Shown: piece by piece, positions 1-11,207 of the stretch
How positions within the stretch are numbered: position 1 is the first letter of the stretch
How the letters are laid out: each line of letters opens with the position of its first letter
From: Rhododendron vialii
Lineage: Eukaryota > Streptophyta > Magnoliopsida > Ericales > Ericaceae
Length of the DNA: 64,000 nucleotides
Direction: 5' to 3'
Assembly (NCBI RefSeq): GCF_030253575.1
Contig: NC_080566.1
Location: 26,984,001 to 27,048,000, forward strand
Notes under the pieces: generated by a model
What the model was told of the DNA's origin: nothing
Seen by the model: only the letters and a program-made list of their open reading frames with translations
Database searches by the model: none
Position numbers and translations under genes: made by a program

Positions 1-133
1 ATTTCTTTTTTTTTTTTCATTTCATTTCTCAATCGGCATGAAGCTGTTTGATCAGCTAAGTGAGACGGTTTCTTTTTGCTTTCCGTTTCTTTTTATTTGG
101 ATATTTATTGTTATAATTTTTACGATAAGTATT

Positions 134-167
<34 letters not shown>

Positions 168-832
168 GGTAGCATTTATTGCACAAAGTCTCAATACTCT
201 CAAGTCTCAACCATTGGTTGAGTCATCACTATTTTCTTGCATGAACTTTCCTTAGTCGATTACTCGCTTGTCATAATTGGTTTAATTAATATACAAGGAA
301 AGGCTTGTCATTTTCTAGTATTTTTAACTGTGTTTTCATGCTTTCTTAGATGCTTATCATGGTTCTTGTATGAGAAATGGTATCTCAACATGATCTATTT
401 TATTTGAGAATCTTGATTGAGATTTGTTGACGTGTTTATTCTTTGCCATAAATTTTTTATTTTTGAACCTGGAGTTGATTCTAGAGGAGGTAGTGATGAT
501 CTTGTTGGTAAATGCTTACTCATGCTTGTGGTTTTGTGAGTTGACTTACCAACAGATGTGGTTATTTGGTACTGGAATTCTTGGGTGCCTTGTGTGTGAC
601 TGCATGTTTAGTGGTGGTGGTGGTGCAGTTAACCCAACATCGGAGGTGATATGTTATGTTAAAGCTGTAACTATTGTTGGCTTATTAAGCTATTATTACT
701 GCTGTGGTGTCTATGACATATCTTGGGTCATGATTTTTCAGTTGCATATGGCCACAACAGTAATAGTCGCGGTCACCTCTTATTGAATAATTGGTCCTTC
801 TGTTCTTCTTGTGTTTTGCTACTTAGGGTTGA
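1..832. other. no gene recognised; CT microsatellite
   Basis: No coding exon is supported here. A (CT)n run lies at about 136-166. The stretch may be an intron or upstream part of the unidentified plus-strand gene whose later exons follow. The open frame at 424-786 has no recognisable motif and begins at a non-ATG codon, so I treat it as chance. Confidence 0.5.
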
Positions 833-841
833 TAAATTTTT

Positions 842-1885
842 GGGAAAATTTCAAAATGGCTCCTGAACTTTGCACCAAATGTCACAGAGACACCTGAACT
901 TAAGTTTATTTCAATTAAACATCTATACTAATAAAATTCCCAAATTTAGACCCCTGCCGTTATACTCCGTCCAAAAAATTATCCAAAAAATTACTGACGC
1001 GGCATCTCTTACCCGTTTAAGTGGCCCAATTGCAGATGTTTCCAACTGGGAACTATGCACCCAAGCCAAACCCCTCACTTTACCTCACGTTTTGGAGGAA
1101 AAATGACCTTAACCTAATCCCTTCATTTCTCTCTCTAGAAGTCTGGCTATTGTTCCACCATCTCCCTCACTTCAACCCTAGACCTGAAGCCCTTCCTCCT
1201 CCCTTGTTCAACAGATGATGAAGAGAACTGAGGGCCAATTTGGCTTTAAAAGCCAAATAGTGACTTATTTTTTGTCAATTAAAAAAAATCACATTTGTTA
1301 GTTTTGCGTCAAACTTTTGTGACTTATTGATTCTTCTCAACGAAAGGAATCGGAGAAGTAAAATTTTTGATCGAAACTCATAATTTTTTTTAAAAAGACA
1401 AAAATAAGTAAAATAAGTTGAGTTTCGATCAAGATTTTTTACTTTTCTGATTCCTCTCGTCAAGACGAATCAATAAGTCATAAAAATTTGGCGCAAAACA
1501 AACAAATGCAAAAAAAAATTGAATAAAGACGAAAAAATAAGTTACTTAACTTTTCAATCCAAATCCACCCTGAGAGTTCTACCATGAAGATCCAGATGAA
1601 ATCACAACTTTTTCTTCTTTCTGCTCGGGACCACAAGGAAAAGATGAAGTAATGGGTAAAGTGATGGGTTTCTCTTGGGTGGATCATCCCCTATTGGAAA
1701 CATGTGCAATGGGGCAACTTAAACGGGTTGGAGATGCCATGTTAGAAATTTTTGGGACGGAGTATAACGGTTGGGGTCTAAATTTGGGGATTTTGTTTGT
1801 ACAGGTGTTTAATTGAAATAAACTTAAGTTCAGGTGTCTCTGTGACATTTGGTGCAAAGTTCAGGTGCCATTTTGAAATTTTTCC
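842..1885. mobile_element. non-autonomous MULE-like element, 1.04 kb, long terminal inverted repeats
   Basis: The first about 130 bases (from 842) reappear as their reverse complement at the end (about 1745-1885), with small mismatches. Both ends begin with a GGAAAA(A)TTTCAAAATGGC-type sequence. The 9-bp sequence TAAATTTTT lies directly before the element (833-841) and directly after it (1886-1894). Long inverted ends with a 9-bp target duplication are the mark of Mutator-like elements. There is no transposase, so it would need help in trans. A second palindromic element is nested inside. The superfamily call is inference. Confidence 0.7.
1231..1572. repeat. nested foldback (inverted-repeat) element inside the MULE
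   Basis: Bases from about 1240 to 1380 pair with the reverse complement of about 1415-1572. The arms share the 'gacttattgattc' and 'gatcgaaactca' blocks. A decayed relative lies at about 39255-39450, so this is a dispersed family. Exact ends and target duplication are uncertain. Confidence 0.55.
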
Positions 1886-2063
1886 TAAATTTTTTGAAGT
1901 GATGGTTTTACATATGTGCCTATGATGTTTCAACTTATCTCATATCCTCAGCACTAGGAAGTCCTTGTGCAACAGTCTTTTGGTGGTAAGAAGTGTATTG
2001 TGGTGATAATTAATTAATTCACACTTGTGTAATATTTTTTGGCTGTATGTCAAGATACACAAT

Positions 2064-2127
2064 CATCCCTCGCCCATACTCCCAATGATTGGGGACTAGA
2101 TGAGTTCTGTTATGTTGTTGTTGTTGT
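2064..2127 (+). mobile_element. very short 5'-truncated RTE-type retroposon tail
   Basis: A 64-bp insert ends in a (TTG)n run and contains 'actcccaatgattggggact', typical of the 3' end of plant RTE LINEs. It is bounded by a perfect 20-bp direct repeat, TGTATGTCAAGATACACAAT, at 2044-2063 and 2128-2147, which I read as the target-site duplication. The direct repeat is seen directly; the RTE assignment is from knowledge of the family. Confidence 0.7.
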
Positions 2128-2230
2128 TGTATGTCAAGATACACAATACGATACGGTACGTGATACGTAAAAGTGATTACAGCAATATGCATTAAACAAT
2201 TGTTCTAATATTGTGGTTCCTGCATTTCAG

Positions 2231-2392
2231 GTGCTCCATATGCAAAATTGACTGCTCAGAAATCAAAAGGGTTGCCACTAATCTCTATATCCCTTACTAG
2301 ACTAGAAGATGCTGCTGCTAAAGAGGCTATGGCTAGTCTTTCCCTGGATCTTTTTAAAGCATTCAAAAGCATGCATAATCTTCTTATACATG
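2231..2392 (+). CDS. possible internal exon of the unidentified gene
   Basis: A pyrimidine tract and CAG at 2228-2230 precede an open stretch that reads GAPYAKLTAQ...KEAMASLSLDLFKAF, which looks like real helical protein. The 3' end is set at a possible donor (GGTTGT) and is weak. A further helical stretch, GEKAALAARLRK, follows at about 4625-4670 after an AG and would fit in phase. I do not recognise the protein. Membership in the same gene as the exons at 4835-16193 is inference from strand and order. Confidence 0.35.
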
Positions 2393-2630
2393 GTTGTTTT
2401 CTTGTCTTCATATATTTTGTTAGTTGTTTATTTTCCGCTTTAGTCTATGAAGCATGGTACTTATAAAACCATATGTTACACATACCGTAATGTACTGGGT
2501 AGGGGTACTTTGCGTGGTACTTCTATACGCGTATCGAGTACATAAAACACGTGCCACAATTTTTCTACATAGCTTTTGAAATGACTTTCTGTTTCTATTC
2601 TTAGCATACTTGTCAAATTAAGATTTGGTG

Positions 2631-2981
2631 TGTTGGAGTTTGTCCCACATCGGTTAATTATCACCTCGAGAACTAGTATCTGAGCTTGGGCTGCCTCTCC
2701 CCTCATTGCCAATTGGTTTTGAGTTAGATGCTTTAACATGGTATCAGAGCTAGGGTTTCGGAGAATTTGTTCCCCTTGTTTGTGCCATAAGTGCACTGTT
2801 GTTTGTTGTGATCCATGTGTTATGGATGTTTGTTTACCTCTCCACGTGTGAGTTGGGGGTCGCTTGTGCAGGGGAGTGTTGGAGTTTGTTCCACATCGGT
2901 TAATTATCTTCTCCAAAACTAGCATATGAGCCTGGGCGGCTCCACTCATTGCCAATTGGTATTGAGTTGGATGTTTTAACA
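2631..2981 (+). mobile_element. TRIM (terminal-repeat retrotransposon in miniature)
   Basis: Two direct repeats, 2631-2738 (108 bp) and 2877-2981 (105 bp), both begin TGTTGGAG and end CA. Directly after the first lies the primer binding site TGGTATCAGAGC (2739-2750), complementary to the initiator tRNA-Met 3' end. Directly before the second lies a purine run (about 2868-2876). The 5-bp target duplication TGGTG is at 2626-2630 and 2982-2986. The 138-bp interior has no coding capacity. All diagnostic parts of a complete TRIM are present. Confidence 0.92.
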
Positions 2982-3593
2982 TGGTGTATACGTTCTTTAG
3001 TTTAATGATGGTAACCTGTGATTGTACCTTTAGTTGTGCTTTAAATTAATTTTTTTATAAGTTCATTCACTTTACTCTTACCTTTATTTTATGTGCAATT
3101 ATTAATGAAGTGCATTTGTCTATATAGTGTAAATTTTTTTTTTTTTTTTTGTAGTCATAACCCAGCCGTACCAGTACCAATACCCGCACCTTACTTTTTT
3201 AGGTTTTGTTGTATTGATGTACCTGTACTTGCACTTTATTTTAGTTAATGAATGTTCTTATCTTTTACTTTTAGTTATGAAACTGAGTTGTTTTTATCGT
3301 ACATTCTTGAATAATGCCCCTCTCTGGTACTTTGGCATGATTTGTTAGCTATAGGACATGTTGCTCATGGTGATTTCGATTTATAAGAGTAGCGTGTGTT
3401 TGTCTTCTAATTCCTTACGTGTGAAATCTACTGAGTTCTTAGTTTTTGTTTTGGTAATTTTTTGGGAGAGAAGATTTTCATAATATCTCCATTTTTACAA
3501 CTTATATATGAAGTAACTTTGCATAAAGATATGTTTTTATGAACTCAAAGATATTTATTGAGGTGCAGACTTTGCTTTAGTGGGGTTCTATTG

Positions 3594-3854
3594 TGGTGTC
3601 ATCTTTCGATTCTTCACTTTTGTTCTATCCTTTTCCTTTATTTGGTAAGTCTATTGGAATCTTTGGCTTGGGAAAGTTTTTGGTGTCATCTTTCGATTTT
3701 TCACTTTTGTTCTATCCTTTTCCTTTATTTGGTTAGTCTATCGGAATCTTTGGCTTGGGAAAGTTTTTGGTGTCATCTTTCAATTTTTCACTTTTGTTCT
3801 ATCCTTTTCCTTTATTTGGTAAGTCTATTGGAATCTTTGGCTTCGGAATGTTTT
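3594..3854. repeat. tandem repeat, three copies of an 87-bp unit
   Basis: Copies start at 3594, 3681 and 3768, each beginning TGGTGTCATCTTTC, and differ by only a few substitutions. The open frame through them is long only because 87 is a multiple of three. There is no sign that it is translated. Confidence 0.9.
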
Positions 3855-4834
3855 TGTTGATGATCCAATGGGTTTCAGACTTGGTTGAGCCTCGAGGCAT
3901 CGGACTTAGGTTTTGGAAGAATATATTTTTCATTGGGTTGAGTAATCAATTCTGAAAAATGGTTGGAAACTTGTGGCACAAGCATAAACAGATTTTTTAT
4001 TTTCCCAGTCATGTTAAGATGGTTGGGGTGGAGCTTCATAGATTCGTCTTAGCCCTTGTTTCTTACTGCACCAGGAGAGAGTTTCATAAAAAAGCCTTCT
4101 CAAAAGCGGGACACTTCATTTAAAGCCTTCGAGATAGTTTTTGCATAACCAATGTGTGACACTAGTTAAATGAGTACTTTGGACTTCGGACAACAAAAGA
4201 GAACTTACATAAAGAGGCCACAAGTATGAGTAAAATTTTGAAGCATCTGTTATAATATTTTTGATGTGCAGCCCATGTACCTGAAATCTCAAGGTCATAC
4301 CTTTATCTGGAAGAGAAGAATCTAATTGTCCACAAAAACAAAAAGTCCATTTATACTTCCTATGCTTGTCACCTAGCTGAATTGTGCACCAAAATATTGC
4401 CGTTTAATGTAAGAAAATTATATTTCTTTACTCAAACCTCTTATACCTCCTCAACTTCTGCCGTCTTTTTCAGCAATCCTTAAGTGAAAGGATTTTTGGC
4501 TACTTCATGGGAACGATTTGCTCATTTTTTTTTTATATAGCTTAGCTTCCCGTATAGCAGAAATGCATAACATACCATAAATGTTGCTATTGCATGTTTG
4601 ATGATTATTTCATCATTCATCAAGGGGAAAAGGCTGCACTTGCGGCGAGGCTGAGAAAAATACTTGCATCTTTTGTGTTGTGGAAACCCAATAATATTTT
4701 TTTCCTCGACTGTTTCTTTTATTTGCAATTTATTATCGGGTGTACTCTATTCCCTTTTTATTTGATGAGGTTAGGCTGATTGGGATCGCACTATGTGGAA
4801 TTAACTGTAAGTCTGTCCTTGATTATGTCTTCAG

Positions 4835-7800
4835 AGCAAGAGCAGTGTTGTCAGCTGACGAAAGTAATATCAGCTGAACAGGTACCCATACTATTTACTA
4901 GCGTTTCATATTTAAGCACTGCGGGTCCCAAGTTTATTTACATTTTGGTTCTGGTCACTTGTGAAGAAATTAGTGCATGAAAATTATTCCGAAGAAAATT
5001 ATAGTGAAGGAGGTAAACTAAAATGGAAAGTATTTTTCTATATGCGTTCATTTAATATAAGAAATTTAGGTGAAAGTTGAAAAGTATTGTTTAAATTGCA
5101 GAAAAACTAGTTTAGAAACAAGATTCCTGCATCTGATAGAAAACAGAGAAACAGAGACGGAAAATACTGATATTATTTCTGAATGAATTACAATGAGGTG
5201 AGTACATCTTTAAATAGAGTAAAGCTATGCCTAAGAAAGGAAGATTACAAGATTTGATTACGGTATGATTACCCTATGATTACGATATGATTACCCTATG
5301 ATTACACTATGATATGATTACGATATGATTACCCTATGATTATGCTATGATTTGATTACGATACATGTCCTAAAATAGCATATTACAAGAAGATACAGAA
5401 TATATATTCTAGATACAGAATATATATTCACACCCCCCCTCAAACTCAAGGTGCGAGGGCAGAAAGCATCGAGAGTTTGTCAAGGAGAAAGCGGAAACGA
5501 GCAGCGGTATGGGTCTTCGTGAAGAAATCAGCCAGCTGCAATGTGGAGGAGACGAAGGGTAAAGCAATGGTGCCAGACTGAAGATGCTGACGTATGAAAT
5601 AACAATCAATCTCAATGTGCTTCGTGCGCTCATGGAAGACCGAGTTGTGGGCAAGCTGAATAGCACTCTTATTGTCGCAGTAAAGAGGCGTAGGAGTAGT
5701 AACAGAGACCCCCATATCGGAAATAAGCCAGCGAAGCCAGACGATTTCAGAGGTAGCATGGGCCATGGCACGATATTCAGCTTCCGCGGTGGAGCGAGCA
5801 ACAACAGATTGCTTTTTGCTTTTCCAAGAGATAAGAGAATCGCCTAGAAAAACACAGAGGCCAGAGGTAGATTTGCGGTCATTGACATCACCTGCCCAGT
5901 CAGCATCAGCATAAGCATGGAGGGTTAAGCTTGATGTAGAAGAAATCAGAAGGCACTGATGAAGGGTACCACGAAGATAACGGAGAATACGTAAGAGGGC
6001 AGCCCAATGCGTAGTCCGGGGGGCAGAGACAAACTTACTAACAATGTGAACTGCATAAGAAATATCTGGCCGAGTAACAGTAAGATAAACTAAGCAGCCC
6101 ACCAATTCGCGATATTCCGTAGGATCCTCAAGGGGGACACCATCAGAGGCAGAGAACTTGGCATGGAGTTCAAGGGGAGTATCAACAGTCTTCGTATCCG
6201 TGAGACGAGCACGGTGAAGAATATCAGTAATATACTTAGACTGTCCCAAAAGATACCCCTGAGGAGAGGAAGCAACTTCAATACCAAGAAAATAACGTAG
6301 CGGGCCCAAGTCTTTCATTTCGAACTCACGGAAGAGATGACTTTTGACTTCAGCAATAGCAGTAGAATCAGAACCAGTGATGATCATGTCATCAACATAA
6401 AGTAAGAGAAGTACCAGGCCATGAGAGGTGTGACGGAGAAATAGAGCAGAGTCATGCATGCTGGGCGTGAAGCCAATCTGAAGAACAACATCCTGGAAGC
6501 GTGAATACCAAGCGCGAGGGGACTGTTTCAAGCCATAGAGAGCACGACGCAAGCGACAAACCATACCGGAAGGATGAGAGAAGCCAGGAGGAGGCCGCAT
6601 ATAAACCTCTTTAGAGAGATTGCCATTGAGAAAAGCATTCTTTACATCCAACTGAGAAAGAGGCCACTGGTGCACTGCGGCCACTGAGATCAAGGTGCGA
6701 ACAGTGGTCATTTTGGCAACGGGGGCAAAAGTTTCCTCATAATCAATCCCATACTCCTGAGAAAACCCTTTAGCAACTAAGCGGGCTTTATACCGTTCTA
6801 AAGAACCATCAGAATGAGTCTTAACCTTGTAGACCCATTTGCAACCGATTAGATTCTTACCATCCGGAAGTGAAACCAACTCCCAAGTTTGATTGTGAGC
6901 AAGAGCAGTAAGTTCAGCTTGCATGGCATCCATCCAATTGGGATCATTGCAAGCTTCTTTATAGGACCTAGGCTCAAAATAAGTGTGAATGCGGGAAAGG
7001 AATGATTGATAAGAGGATGAGAAACAAGTATTAGTAAAGCCATATTTTACCGGTGGTTGACGATTGTCGCGGACGGGATACCGGCGGGCAGGCGGATCAG
7101 GATCCACTGAGGCAGATTGGGGAGCAGCTGTAGAAGTTGGACGACGGGTGTAGACCTGGGTGATTGGAGCACGACGAGGTGATGCTGAGGGGGCTGTAGA
7201 AATATCAGATACCTGAAGAGTGGAGGTGTACTCTTCGGGAGGGACATCCAGATCCATAGGAAATGGGTCAATATGGATCAAGTCTTCTTTGGCTACTGGA
7301 GCAGTGCGAGGTGGAAGAGTAAAATAGGGAAGACGCTCTAAGAAGACAACGTGCCTTGAAACATAAAGCTTTTTGGTCACAGGATCATAACACCGATACC
7401 CTTTTTGATTAATGCCATACCCTAAAAACACACCTAAGACACAGCGGGTGCTGAGCTTAGTGCGGTCTTTCTTGGGGAGGAGAACAAAACAGGTAGAACC
7501 AAACACTCGAAGAAGAGAGTAATTAGGAACCTGACCATAAAGCCGCTCATAAGGAGAGCTACCGGAAAGAAGAGGGGTGGGCATCCGATTCAGGAGATAG
7601 GCTGCAGTGAGAACAGCTTCTCCCCAGTAACAGGACGGGACGGAGGAAGATAGGAGTAGAGACCGAGCAGTATTAAGAAGGTGACGATGTTTTCTTTCAG
7701 CTCTACCATTTTGGGCAGGAGTGTCAGTGCAAGACGATTGGTGGATGGTCCCAAGCGAATCTAGGAATTTATGAAACTCTGAAAGTGAATATTCCCCACC

Positions 7801-10741
7801 CAAGTCAGACCGAAGAATTTTAACCGATGTAGAAAACTGATTTTGAACCATGGCATGGAAATTCTTATAAATCGTAAAGAACTCAGATTTGTGTGTCATT
7901 AAGTAAACCCAAGTATACCGACTAAAATCATCCACAAAAGAGACATAATAGACAAAACCACCTTTAGTAGCAACCGGAGAAGGGCCCCATAAATCAGTGT
8001 GAACAAGCTGAAAAGGCGAAGTAGAAATAGAGGTACTTTTATTAAAAGGTAAAGCTGACATTTTTGCAAACTTACAACCACTGCATTCTGAAATATTACT
8101 GACTGAAATATGACCCAAATGACCTGACTTAACTAAAAGTTTTAGACGTTCACTAGACAGATGTCCTAATCTAGAATGCCAAAGATAAAATGGAGATGAC
8201 TTATGATCTAAACAAAAAGATGACGCAGCAGTGGAAGAAGGTTTTATTGGGAGATGCAAGTGCTCCAAAAGATAGAGATCACCAACTCTACGGCCTGCCC
8301 CAATCTGCTTCTTGGAATCCCGATCCTGCACAACACAACCAGAGGAAGAGAAAACAACATCAAAACCAGAGTCGGATAATTGGCTAATTGAAAGTAGGCT
8401 CAAAGACAACTGAGGAACATAAAAGACATTAGGAATAGATAGTGAAGGTGCAGTAGAAGATAGAATGGAGCCAATAGAAGCAACATGCATGGGAGAACCA
8501 TTGGCTGTGGCAATACTAATAGGAAAAGCAGGTGGCACACAATTACTAAGAAGAGACATATCAGGAGTCATATGATGAGAAGAGCCAGAATCAAAGATCC
8601 AAGTGGTGGGTTGGATACCTGAGGTGGGAGAACCACGCAAACCTGAGTGAGTGGTAGTCATGGCAGAAGCTTGGGGGGAACCCCCTCGAATGGCTTCCAT
8701 GTAAGCCTGAAACTGTTGAAATTGCTCATAATCAAACTCTGGAGGTGCACTACTGGAGGCCGGTGCTGCCAAGGCTGCAGGAGGGCGAGAATGCTGTTGT
8801 GGTGCCCGAGACTGATGCGGGGCATGAGGACCAGTTGACTGAGTAACATTTCGTCCCTTTGGCTTGGGACGGTTAGGGCATTGATGCTTCCAATGACCCT
8901 TCTGATGGCAATAGTTACACTCATCTTCAGGAATTTGAGGCCTTGGCTTGGCCGCAAATTGGACAGGATGAGATGCTGGAGTGGGCGAGTGATGTGTCGG
9001 ATATTGGCCAGATGGAGCAAATGGAGCAGCAAAGACAGACTGTGAGGGAGGTGCAAGATTAGCCACTTTGAACCGCGTTTCCTCAGCGATAAGCTCATGA
9101 ACAGCACCATCTACTGAGGGCAATGGAGATCGATGCAAGATAGCCCCACGAAGAGGCTCAAACTGAGGCCGAAGGGCCATGAGAAACTGAACAAGTCGTA
9201 GTTCCTCACGAAATCAGAGTACCAATCTGCCTTAGATTGGTTCGTCGGAGTTGTAACAGAGGTTGCCGGAGCTACTGCAGTGCCTGCAAATGCTGCTGGA
9301 GGTTGTCGGAGTGTGGGTAGGTCACCGGCGGTTGGGGAGGGATGGGTGTCGGCTGCTGTGGGTATTTCTTGTGATTTGAGTTGCTGAAAAACAGAGAGAT
9401 AGGGAACGATAGTAGCTGACAGAGGGAAAGAGATTTGAGGATAGAAGACTGATTGGAAAACAGGTTAGGGTTTCGGAATCGGCTCTGATACCATGATAGA
9501 AAACAGAGAAACAGAGACGGAAAATACTGATATTATTTCTGAATGAATTACAATGAGGTGAGTACATCTTTAAATAGAGTAAAGCTATGCCTAAGAAAGG
9601 AAGATTACAAGATTTGATTACGGTATGATTACCCTATGATTACGATATGATTACCCTATGATATGATTACGATATGATTACCCTATGATTATGCTATGAT
9701 TTGATTACGATACATGTCCTAAAATAGCATATTACAAGAAGATACAGAATATATATTCTAGATACAGAATATATATTCACAGCATCATCTTGTGTTTTTT
9801 GCAGGATAAGTATGCCATCCTGGAAGGAAAATTAGAGACGTGGGTCCTAAAACTTCCCTAAGAGTTGAACACATTAATAATGCCGGAAAGTTAAATATTC
9901 ATAAACTTTCCATTCCTTTCCCTGCGACTGAACGAGACCTTTAGATGTACATGTATCCTCAACTATCAGCTTTTAACATTTGTCGGTGTCGTCACTGATC
10001 TGTAACTGACAGTATACATACAGTACTCTCACAGAAGTACAATTGCTGCCCTGTGAGTCAAAATTTTGACCTGCATATGATAAACAAGCAATGATCAACC
10101 AGGGAACTACCTTAACAACCCTGCTCACTCCTTTGCATATTCCCGAAGAATCTTATTTATTCATTTAGCTACCCTTACGCGTGATTATTTTCTGGGTCTA
10201 TTACTGCACACGTTACTGTGTTAAATATTTTAACCATGGACTTTCAAATGAAAATTGAAAAACCTTTCCTTATTTTCCCGAGAAGTTCCAATGGACTCAA
10301 CACCAAAGCAAAATAAGCGTTTGGTGCTAATAGTTGTTGGATAAACACATGATATTATCATGGGAAAATATCAATAACCTTTCGAGAGGATGTCTTCAGC
10401 TGAAAAAAGTATAGAAACATTGTTGCATCCGGTAACCATAAGTTTGGGTTTGTGTGTTTTGTAACAAGAAAGCCATTGTTAATAACTATTTAGAACTTTT
10501 GACCAAAAAAAAAAAAAACACTATTTAGAACAAATTTTTTTGGTGAAATTATGATTGTTTGTCAAAATATTTCTCTCCCGATCAGAGATCTTTCTCGCTG
10601 TTTGAAGGAAATGACTTTCATGTAGGATGAAATTTAGCGTAATTAGGCGGCTTCATCATCCAAATCAGTAAACTTGATGCTTTCGCTTTGATGATTTTCA
10701 TGAGTTGACACTGCCACTGCATTTTCAGTCTCAGTTAATCA

Positions 10742-10794
<53 letters not shown>

Positions 10795-11169
10795 GGGGCG
10801 GTTCCGGGGACACTTAAAAAAACCCTTAAAAAAACACTTCATAGTTTCCGATCGAATTTTGATGATCCGAGCCGCTCAATGTGATCAGAACGTGATTTTA
10901 AGGGTCCCTGCGAGAAATCAGCAAAAAAAAAGACCGGGAAGGGCTTCATCCGAACAGTTTTTTATTGAACTTTATTGAACGGTCCAATAAAAGACTGCTC
11001 AAATCAAGCCCTTCCCGGTTAGTTTTTTTGCCAGTTTCTCGCAAGCACCCTTAAAATCACGTTCTGAGCACATTGAGCGGTTCGGATCATCATAATTTAA
11101 TCGGAAACTATGAGATTAAGATTTGGAGTGTTTTTTTAAGGGTTTTTTTAAGTGTCCCCGGAACCGCCC

Positions 11170-11207
<38 letters not shown>

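Larger units (their letters stand above)
5134..9781 (-). mobile_element. full-length Ty1/copia retrotransposon, copy 1 (gag-truncated)
   Basis: Terminal direct repeats TGATAG...TTCACA lie at 5134-5432 and 9494-9781, with the 5-bp target duplication GCATC at 5129-5133 and 9782-9786. On the minus strand the order is 5' LTR (high coordinates), primer site, shortened gag, protease, integrase, reverse transcriptase, RNase H, purine tract (about 5433-5440), 3' LTR. That order, with integrase before reverse transcriptase, defines copia. The two LTRs look identical apart from one 11-bp indel, so insertion was recent. It sits in an intron of the unidentified plus-strand gene, 18 bp before the next exon. 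Confidence 0.97.

Noticed and set aside
424-786. 120-codon open frame
   Set aside because: Starts at a non-ATG codon, has no motif, and the composition is like the surrounding non-coding DNA.
2476-2982. 168-codon minus-strand frame
   Set aside because: It lies across the TRIM and its LTRs; the apparent internal peptide repeat is the two LTRs.
3558-3860. 100-codon frame with repeated peptide
   Set aside because: It is the translation of the 87-bp tandem repeat. Length is explained by the period being a multiple of three.
10742-10978. Frame beginning with Ile-Tyr repeats
   Set aside because: Translation of the TA microsatellite and foldback element.
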